The notes beneath the pieces are model-generated. The model did not search any database and was not told where the DNA came from. It saw only the letters and a program-made list of their open reading frames with translations. Positions 24,275-29,071 of a DNA stretch of 29,071 nt are shown here, piece by piece. The DNA comes from an uncultured Elusimicrobia bacterium (GTDB taxonomy: Bacteria; Elusimicrobiota; Endomicrobiia; Endomicrobiales; Endomicrobiaceae): positions 1 to 29,071 of the forward strand of contig CALGGE010000055.1 in the NCBI GenBank assembly GCA_937916125.1, given 5' to 3'. Every line of letters starts with the position of its first letter. The stretch's first letter is position 1. Both the position numbers and the translations under genes were made by a program.

Positions 24275-24922
24275 CTAATTATCTCTTCTCAGTTTCTGCG
24301 AAAGCACCGCCAAGCTTGACGCCAAATTCTCGTGCTGAACTATCACATCTTCGGGAACATTTATCTTCGTCGGGGCAAAATTCCAAATAGCTTTTATCCC
24401 GCTTGCTACCATTCTGTCGGTCAAACTTTGTGCCGCTTCGGCAGGGACAGTCAATATTCCTATTTTTATTCTGTTCTTTTTAACAAAATCTTTCAGCTCT
24501 TCTATGGGAAAAACTTTTCTGTCATGCATAACCGTGTTTACTTTATCGGAATTGTCATCAAATGCCGCTATAATATCAAGCCCGTATTCTTTAAAACCCT
24601 GATAACCCAAAAGAGCATATCCCAAATGTCCCGCACCTACCAAAACAGCTTCATTTTTAATATAAAAACCTAAAATTTTCTCTATATGCAGTATTAAACT
24701 TTTAAGGTTATATCCTCTTTTTGGAGTTCCTTTTATGTCTGTAACTTCAATATCTTTTCTCACCTGAATTGTATTAAACCCCAAACATTTCGCTATCTGT
24801 GCAGAGGAAATTTCTTGTACACCTTCATCCTCAAGCTGTTTTAAAAAATGATGATAAAAAGGAAACCTCCGCAATGCGGCTTCCGAAACTGCTTTATTGC
24901 ATGACTTTTCTTTACATTTCAT
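24275..24922 (-). CDS. rex: Redox-sensing transcriptional repressor Rex
   Basis: 215 residues from the ATG at 24920-24922. Rex senses NADH/NAD+ and represses fermentation and hydrogenase genes when NADH is low. An N-terminal winged helix ('VSEAALRRFPFYHHFLKQLE', 'SSAQIAKCLGFNTIQVRKDI') and the Rossmann motif GAGHLG (96-101) are visible. The frame stays open to an ATG at 25007-25009, adding a 29-residue hydrophobic stretch ('SSFAFLAGYLLNL') not usual in Rex. That outer start has AAGG only 2 nt away and the inner start has no ribosome site, so the start is unsettled. Family length favours the inner one. hydCBA lies directly downstream. Confidence 0.9.
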   Translation of the reverse strand: MKCKEKSCNKAVSEAALRRFPFYHHFLKQLEDEGVQEISSAQIAKCLGFNTIQVRKDIEVTDIKGTPKRGYNLKSLILHIEKILGFYIKNEAVLVGAGHLGYALLGYQGFKEYGLDIIAAFDDNSDKVNTVMHDRKVFPIEELKDFVKKNRIKIGILTVPAEAAQSLTDRMVASGIKAIWNFAPTKINVPEDVIVQHENLASSLAVLSQKLRRDN

Positions 24923-25050
24923 TTTATTTATTGATAAGTTTAAGAAATTAGATTTTAGGTTCAATAAGTAACCGGCTAAAAAGGCGAAAGAGCTATCAAC
25001 TAACTCCATAACCTTACAAAAAACTCTTTGTATTTTTTGTTATGGATAAA

Positions 25051-25079
25051 ATTTTATCTATTTAAAATTTTTATGTCAA
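25051..25079 (-). promoter_or_regulatory. Promoter of the rex-hydCBA operon
   Basis: On the minus strand TTGACA (25074-25079), 17 bp, TAAAAT (25051-25056). Transcription would start near 25044. No equally good promoter is seen between rex and hydC. Confidence 0.6.
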
Positions 25080-25104
25080 CTATCTTTCGGTAGGTTTATA
25101 TTAT

Positions 25105-25119
25105 TATAACAAAGTTATA
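25105..25119. promoter_or_regulatory. Palindrome upstream of the rex promoter
   Basis: TATAAC (25105-25110), AAA, GTTATA (25114-25119): a perfect 6-bp inverted repeat about 26 bp upstream of the -35 box. It overlaps the minus-strand motif TTGTTA-N6-TATAAC (25114-25131). It resembles half-sites of Rex operators but not the full TTGTTAA-N4-TTAACAA layout. Confidence 0.3.
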
Positions 25120-25163
25120 TATTTCTAACAAAATTCCATAATATATATCAAAAATTCACAACT

Positions 25164-25349
25164 TGAGGGATGGGAACAAAAAGCAAAGCGATTTTGGTTG
25201 AATAGTTGAAGAGTTGAAGAGTTTAGAACGGCAATGTACAATGTATAATGTACAATGTACAATGAACGGCAAAGACAACGACAACTGCAACGGCAAACGG
25301 CAAACTGCTACGGAAACGACGAGATGCTTCGATAAGCTCAGCATTACAG
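25164..25349. repeat. Composite intergenic repeat, copy 3
   Basis: Starts TGAGGGATGGGAAC like copy 1. Octamers GTTGAATA, GTTGAAGA, GTTGAAGA lead to GTTTAGAACGGC, then five heptamers (25233-25267), an ACGGCAA-rich spacer, and a variant of the 29-bp block at 25321-25349 with two changes from copies 1 and 2. One change creates the TAA stop of mnmA. The stretch 25010-25343 holds this repeat and the rex control region, with no supported gene. Confidence 0.85.
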
Positions 25350-26417
25350 ACGAACGGCAAAAATCGCTCCGCCACCTAACACAATATCTCCGTCATACAA
25401 AACTGCCGCCTGCCCGGGTGTTATTGCTTTTTGCGGTTCATCAAAAATAATTTCTACGGTGTTATCATCTAAAACTTTTATATCCGCTTTATGTTCTTTT
25501 TGTTTATATCTTATTTTTACCGAACAACTGAAATTTCCCGCCGGCGGTCTGCCTAATATCCAATTAAAATTTTTTACAATAAATTCTTTTTTATATAAAT
25601 CTTTTTCGTCACCGAGCATTACCGTATTATCTTGTGCGGAAATATTACAAACATAAACATGTTTTTGAAAACAGCCTAAGCCTCTTCTTTGCCCGATAGT
25701 ATAATGAACTATCCCCTTATGTTTACCTATTACTTTTCCCTTTGTATCAACAAAATTTCCTTCTTTTATTTTGTTTTCGGAAAAATTTTCTATTACTTTA
25801 ACATAATTGCCGTCGGGAACAAAACATATATCCTGACTATCAGGTTTATCGGCATTAATAAAACTGTTTTCTTTTGCAATATCCCTGATTTCCGTTTTAT
25901 GTAAACTGCCTAAAGGAAACAAAGTATGTGCAAGTTGTTCTTGTGTTAAATTGTATAAAACATAACTTTGGTCTTTAGTATCATCTGCTGCTTTTTTTAA
26001 ATAATATTTACCGTTATTTTTTTCAATTCTTGCATAATGCCCCGTAACTATATAATTACATTCCAAATTTTGTGCCATATCATAGAGCTTTTCAAACTTC
26101 ATATATTTATTGCAATCTATACAAGGGTTAGGAGTTCTCCCGCTTTCATAACTTTTAACAAATTTATCTATAACTTTATCTTTAAAATCTGCGGAAAAAT
26201 TTAAAACATAATATTTCATATTTAATTTATAAGCTACAGACCTTGCATCATTTACATCATTCAACGAACAGCATGTTCTGCTTTTCACTCCGATATCTTC
26301 ATTATTGTAAAGTTTCATTGTGCAACCGATACAATCATAACCTTGTTGTTTCAACAAAAAAGCCGCAACGGATGAATCTACACCGCCGCTCATTGCAATT
26401 AAAGCTCTTTTTTCCAT
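25344..26417 (-). CDS. mnmA: tRNA-specific 2-thiouridylase MnmA
   Basis: 357 residues. Thiolates U34 of tRNA-Lys, -Glu and -Gln. PP-loop ATP site SGGVDSS (10-16), catalytic Cys99 in 'NPCIDCN' and persulfide Cys198 in 'QDICFVPDG', plus 'TGHYARIE' and the C-terminal 'ITPGQAAVLYDGDIVLGGG'. Length is normal. The final Leu codon and TAA stop lie inside an intergenic repeat block. The ribosome site is weak (AAAGAT). It is transcribed towards rex but separated from it by the repeat. Confidence 0.95.
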   Translation of the reverse strand: MEKRALIAMSGGVDSSVAAFLLKQQGYDCIGCTMKLYNNEDIGVKSRTCCSLNDVNDARSVAYKLNMKYYVLNFSADFKDKVIDKFVKSYESGRTPNPCIDCNKYMKFEKLYDMAQNLECNYIVTGHYARIEKNNGKYYLKKAADDTKDQSYVLYNLTQEQLAHTLFPLGSLHKTEIRDIAKENSFINADKPDSQDICFVPDGNYVKVIENFSENKIKEGNFVDTKGKVIGKHKGIVHYTIGQRRGLGCFQKHVYVCNISAQDNTVMLGDEKDLYKKEFIVKNFNWILGRPPAGNFSCSVKIRYKQKEHKADIKVLDDNTVEIIFDEPQKAITPGQAAVLYDGDIVLGGGAIFAVRL

Positions 26418-26470
26418 ACTTATCTTTTTTTACTCCATCAAACTTAGTTTATTTTGCCTTGCAAAAAACA

Positions 26471-27637
26471 TTAATTGTACATTGCCGTTTTCATTCTTTT
26501 TATTGCCGTTTTTAATATCTTTTGCGGACAGGCAATATTCATCCTCATATAACTTTCCCCGCCCATACCGAAAGTTGAACCCTTGTGTAACCACACGCCC
26601 GCTTTTAAAAACAATTTTTCTATCCGTTCACAGCTTAAATTCAATTTATCACAGTTAAGCCACGCAAGGTATGTCCCTTCCATATTTTGCACGGAAATTT
26701 TTGTTCCCGCAAATTCGTTTACTAAAATATCTATGTTTTGTTGCAAATATTTTAATAGTGTATCAAACCAATTTTCACCATTCCCGTAAACCGCTTTTAC
26801 TGCCTCTATTGCCGGTTTGGTTAATACATGAAAACCTGTCGCATTAACGGATTTAAAAACTTTATCTCTTATCTTTTTATTTTGTATTACAAGGTGTGCT
26901 GCCTGCAACCCTGCAAGATTAAAAGTTTTTGTAGGAGCAATTGCCGTAATTGTGTTATCCGCAATTTTTTTTGAAAGAGTGCAAACGGGATAATGTTGAT
27001 AACTATCATAGACAAAATCGGAATGAATTTCGTCCGAAACTATAATCACGTTATGTTTAACACATATTTTGGCTATTTCCGAAAGTTCCGGTTTTGTCCA
27101 AACTCTGCTTACCGGATTATGCGGGGAACATAAAATATACATTTTTACATTATTTTCTTTTATCTTATTTTCAAAATCTTCAAAATCGAATGTATATTTT
27201 TCTCCGTTAAAAACAAGCGGACTGACGACAAGTTTCCTGTTGTTATCTTTGACAATATCCATAAACGGATAATATACGGGTTGCGAAATAAGAATGCTGT
27301 CTCCAGCATTTGTTAATGCCCTGATTGTAGCAGATATACCGAACATTACACTCGGGACGCACAAAATTTCTTCTTTTTTTATTTTCCAAGCCGTTCTTTT
27401 TTCATACCAATTCTGTAATAACGATATATATTCGTTATCAATGTATGAATAACCGTAAATGTTGTGTTTTACAACTTTTTTTAATGCTTCCTCGACGGCA
27501 GGCGGACATTTGAAATCCATATCGGCAACCCACATAGGAATAACATCTTTTATGTTAGGCACTTTCGGTATAAAATCATATTTTACCGAACCTGTGTTTT
27601 TTCTGTTGTAAACGACATCAAAAAAAGTTTTGTTCAT
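26471..27637 (-). CDS. patB: PatB/MalY-type PLP aminotransferase, probable cystathionine beta-lyase
   Basis: 388 residues. Fold-type I PLP enzyme. Family opening 'FIPKVPNIKDVIPMWVADMD' then 'FKCPPAVEEAL', Asp202 in 'VSDEIHSDF' contacting the PLP ring nitrogen, and Schiff-base Lys237 in 'APTKTFNLAGLQ'. PatB/MalY members cleave cystathionine or cysteine (C-S lyase). True aminotransferase activity is the alternative. AGGAG precedes the ATG. The last residues (K-T-A-M-Y-N) are encoded by a fragment of the intergenic heptamer repeat. Its own promoter is at 27698-27725. Confidence 0.88.
   Translation of the reverse strand: MNKTFFDVVYNRKNTGSVKYDFIPKVPNIKDVIPMWVADMDFKCPPAVEEALKKVVKHNIYGYSYIDNEYISLLQNWYEKRTAWKIKKEEILCVPSVMFGISATIRALTNAGDSILISQPVYYPFMDIVKDNNRKLVVSPLVFNGEKYTFDFEDFENKIKENNVKMYILCSPHNPVSRVWTKPELSEIAKICVKHNVIIVSDEIHSDFVYDSYQHYPVCTLSKKIADNTITAIAPTKTFNLAGLQAAHLVIQNKKIRDKVFKSVNATGFHVLTKPAIEAVKAVYGNGENWFDTLLKYLQQNIDILVNEFAGTKISVQNMEGTYLAWLNCDKLNLSCERIEKLFLKAGVWLHKGSTFGMGGESYMRMNIACPQKILKTAIKRMKTAMYN
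26474..26490 (-). repeat. Composite intergenic repeat, short copy 4 at the end of patB
   Basis: On the minus strand AAACGGCAATGTACAAT, the same junction and first heptamer as the other copies. It lies inside the last codons of patB and directly before its TAA stop. Confidence 0.7.
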
Positions 27638-27672
27638 TTTATTATACTCCTAACTGTTAAAACCTTCAATTA

Positions 27673-27691
27673 ACCTACTTTTAAGGTAGGT
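27673..27691. promoter_or_regulatory. Imperfect palindrome at the patB start point
   Basis: ACCTACTTTTAAGGTAGGT (27673-27691) is a near-perfect inverted repeat at the predicted +1 of patB. It could be an operator or a leader hairpin. No regulator can be named. Confidence 0.35.
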
Positions 27692-27697
27692 AATTAT

Positions 27698-27725
27698 ATT
27701 ATAAAAAAAACAATGTCTTTGTCAA
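27698..27725 (-). promoter_or_regulatory. Promoter of patB
   Basis: On the minus strand TTGACA (27720-27725), 16 bp, TATAAT (27698-27703). About 60 bp before the patB ATG. Confidence 0.6.
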
Positions 27726-27748
27726 ACAATAACATTTGCGGAACGAAT

Positions 27749-27905
27749 GTAGTTGAAAACGGCAATGTACGATAACGACAGTTGAAAAGTTGAAAGGTTG
27801 AATAGTTGAAGAGTTTAGAACGGCAATGTACAACAACGACAGTTGAAAAGTTGAATAGTTGAAGAGTTGAACAGTTTAACGGCAACGACAACGACAAACG
27901 GCAAT
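27749..27905. repeat. Composite intergenic repeat, copy 5
   Basis: Two arrays of GTTGAANN octamers: four units at 27781-27812 (GTTGAAAA, GTTGAAAG, GTTGAATA, GTTGAAGA) and four at 27842-27873. These are joined by GTTTAGAACGGCAATGTAC and ended by ACGGCAACGACAACGAC-type low-complexity sequence. The heptamer array is cut to one or two units and the 29-bp block is absent. It lies between the xre stop and the patB promoter. Confidence 0.8.
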
Positions 27906-27913
27906 AGAAGTTA

Positions 27914-28249
27914 TTATTTTATTAAATTTTTAATAGCTTTTATTGCTATTAACATTTCTTTCAATCTTTTATCCGACAAATCACTTAGCAAATGTTGTAT
28001 CTGCATAAGTGTTTTAGAGGATTCTTTTTTATTATATGCAAGAAGACTATCATAAGATATATCCAAAACTTCTACTATTTTTATAAGAGTTTCTAAACTG
28101 GGAACACCTTCTCCTCTTTCAATATTTCCTAAAAATTTATATCCTATATTTATTTTTTCTGCAAATTTTTCCTGAGTCAAATTTGCTTTTTTCCTTTCCT
28201 CTTTAATTCTCTTTCCTAAAAGAATATATTTATCTTCTTTTTTTATCAT
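27914..28249 (-). CDS. XRE-family transcriptional regulator
   Basis: 111 residues. An HTH_3 domain fills residues 12-66: 'LGKRIKEERKKANLTQEKFAEKI' then 'NIGYKFLGNIERGEGVPS' and 'LETLIKIVEVLDIS'. A C-terminal helical tail (75-111) is probably for dimerisation. GAGGAG lies 8-9 nt before the ATG. It is divergent from a prepilin gene, and a perfect 10-bp inverted repeat lies between them, so the likely target is that promoter and its own. This is inferred from position. Confidence 0.88.
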   Translation of the reverse strand: MIKKEDKYILLGKRIKEERKKANLTQEKFAEKINIGYKFLGNIERGEGVPSLETLIKIVEVLDISYDSLLAYNKKESSKTLMQIQHLLSDLSDKRLKEMLIAIKAIKNLIK

Positions 28250-28305
28250 ACAAATATCTCCTCATTTTTTATATTTTCTCAAATTTTTAAAAAAACTTAA
28301 ACTAT

Positions 28306-28333
28306 CTAAAAACAGCAAAAATACTGTTTTTAG
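28306..28333. promoter_or_regulatory. Perfect inverted repeat, candidate operator between xre and prepilin
   Basis: CTAAAAACAG (28306-28315), 8 bp, CTGTTTTTAG (28324-28333). The right arm ends 1 bp before the -35 box of the prepilin promoter. The size and symmetry suit a dimeric XRE repressor. Confidence 0.6.
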
Positions 28334-28334
28334 C

Positions 28335-28363
28335 TTGACAAAAAATATTTTTTAAATTATAAT
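28335..28363 (+). promoter_or_regulatory. Consensus promoter of the prepilin gene
   Basis: TTGACA (28335-28340), exactly 17 bp, TATAAT (28358-28363). The start point would be near 28370, giving a leader of about 77 nt that contains the mini-hairpin CGC-GAA-GCG (28387-28395) and a TCTCGA/TCGGGA hairpin (28404-28409, 28418-28423). Confidence 0.8.
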
Positions 28364-28446
28364 TATATTGATGAAAATATAAAAATCGCGAAGCGGTGTC
28401 ATTCTCGAAGATTGTAATCGGGAAAGACAAACAAGGAGAAAGAATT

Positions 28447-28908
28447 ATGAAAAGAAAATTAAAAGGTTTTACCTTAGTGGAGTTGGTAATAACGATTGCT
28501 ATCGTTATCATTTTGTCGGTGATTTCCGTGCCTATATACAGAGGATATACCGATAAGGCGAAATATGCTGAGGGGTATGCATTGTTAGGGACGATACTTT
28601 CTGCACAGAAAAGTTATTTTTCCGAATACGGAATGTTTTTGGATGACTATGGCACATCAAATGGTGCTTCCCGCTGGTCGAGTTACGAATCAGTCCTAAA
28701 TATAGATGCAAGAGGAAATAAATATTTTTCTTGGTTCTGGTGGGATAATATGGGAAAGAGTGATCCGGCTTGTAAATATTGTTTCAGTGCATTTGTAGCA
28801 TTGCCGTCAGAACTTGCAAACGAAAGAGTTAAACCGGCAATAAGATTATCCTTTAATATAACATCAGGTTCTACTTTAGAAGAAGTTATTAATGCACTTA
28901 ATTTATAA
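28447..28908 (+). CDS. Type IV prepilin-like protein (PilE/pseudopilin)
   Basis: 153 residues from the ATG at 28447, which has AAGGAG 8 nt upstream. The frame is open from a GTG at 28396, but that start has no prepilin logic. A class III signal is cut at Gly7|Phe8: 'MKRKLKG|FTLVELVITIAI' then 'VIILSVISVPIYRGY', with Glu at +5 of the mature protein for assembly. The globular part has 'AEGYALLGTILSAQKSYFSEYG', common in PilE/PilA-like proteins of Elusimicrobiota and Proteobacteria. Cys residues are few (C-x2-C near 'ACKYCFSA'). No pilus assembly ATPase or platform gene is in the window. Function in motility, adhesion, DNA uptake or secretion is open. Confidence 0.88.
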   Translation: MKRKLKGFTLVELVITIAIVIILSVISVPIYRGYTDKAKYAEGYALLGTILSAQKSYFSEYGMFLDDYGTSNGASRWSSYESVLNIDARGNKYFSWFWWDNMGKSDPACKYCFSAFVALPSELANERVKPAIRLSFNITSGSTLEEVINALNL

Positions 28909-28923
28909 CATTTAAATAAAAAC

Positions 28924-28943
28924 AGAATTACTCCGGTAATTCT
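28924..28943 (+). other. Hairpin before the prepilin terminator
   Basis: AGAATTAC (28924-28931), loop TCCG, GTAATTCT (28936-28943): a perfect 8-bp stem directly before the terminator. Its core (GAATTAC/GTAATTC) resembles the terminator stem (GGATTAC/GTAATCC), suggesting duplication of one hairpin. Confidence 0.6.
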
Positions 28944-28947
28944 AACG

Positions 28948-28986
28948 GGACAGGATTACAACATAGCAGTAATCCTGTCCTTTTTT
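28948..28986 (+). terminator. Strong intrinsic terminator of the prepilin gene
   Basis: GGACAGGATTAC (28948-28959) pairs perfectly with GTAATCCTGTCC (28969-28980), 12 bp with a 9-nt loop, followed by six T (28981-28986). Confidence 0.93.
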
Positions 28987-29054
28987 ATCATTTATTATAA
29001 TACAAAAAACGGCAAAATGTATTTTGACCTAAACATTAAAGTTGTAAAGTTTTT

Positions 29055-29071
29055 AGATCGGAAGAGCACAC
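29055..29071 (+). other. Illumina adapter remnant at the window end
   Basis: AGATCGGAAGAGCACAC is identical to the first 17 bases of the TruSeq read-1 3' adapter. It is almost certainly not genomic. The stretch 28987-29054 before it shows no supported feature. Confidence 0.93.

Noticed and set aside
25114..25131. Canonical Rex operator
   Set aside because: TTGTTA-N6-TATAAC matches only one half-site of TTGTTAA-N4-TTAACAA.
28396..28446. Longer prepilin starting at GTG 28396
   Set aside because: It would bury the short prepilin leader, lies within the structured leader, and lacks a ribosome site. ATG 28447 has AAGGAG.

Overview
The window comes from an AT-rich, Gram-negative, fermentative anaerobe. 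It carries a complete Tol-Pal envelope system, an electron-bifurcating [FeFe]-hydrogenase operon (hydCBA) behind the redox sensor rex, GatA/GatB of the tRNA amidotransferase, and two genes for type IV prepilin-like proteins. This gene mix and style resemble Elusimicrobiota (Elusimicrobium/Endomicrobium-like gut bacteria). That assignment is an inference from gene content only. The last 17 bases match the start of an Illumina adapter, so the right edge is probably a raw contig end.

Layout. 1-343: start of a leftward prepilin gene and two facing promoters. 344-703: small HTH regulator. 890-3969 (minus): gatB, gatA and tRNA-Pro(UGG). 4085-8509 (plus): promoter, then pal-cpoB-tolA-tolB-tolQ-tolR, tightly packed with several overlaps. 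8522-11300: membrane PHP-domain protein and a GT39-type glycosyltransferase. 11343-12944: lemA and an HtpX-like M48 protease. 13057-17323 (minus, transcribed leuD to asd): leuD and leuB, then a restriction-modification pair (DpnA-like methyltransferase and MutH/Sau3AI-like nuclease), then asd. 17445-19586: groES-groEL with a consensus promoter and CIRCE. 19587-20136: repeat-filled intergenic region. 20137-25079 (minus): rex-hydC-hydB-hydA. 25344-27725 (minus): mnmA and a PatB/MalY aminotransferase. 27914-28986: XRE regulator divergent from a prepilin gene that ends in a strong terminator.

How the genes work together. The Tol-Pal genes energise and organise the outer membrane. Rex probably ties hydrogenase expression to NADH/NAD+, with HydABC re-oxidising NADH and ferredoxin to H2. 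LeuD, LeuB and Asd belong to branched-chain and aspartate-family amino acid synthesis, and the restriction-modification pair looks inserted among them.

The most unusual content is non-coding. (1) Two copies of a 103-119 nt cruciform element share loops and junctions, while their stem sequences differ completely and still pair (15642-15744, 19968-20086). (2) A composite intergenic repeat of heptamers, octamers and a 29-bp block lies at five gene ends and supplies or abuts stop codons. (3) Three 47-bp-period repeats lead straight into one cruciform. (4) Both window ends hold a regulator-prepilin divergent pair with inverted repeats and consensus promoters.
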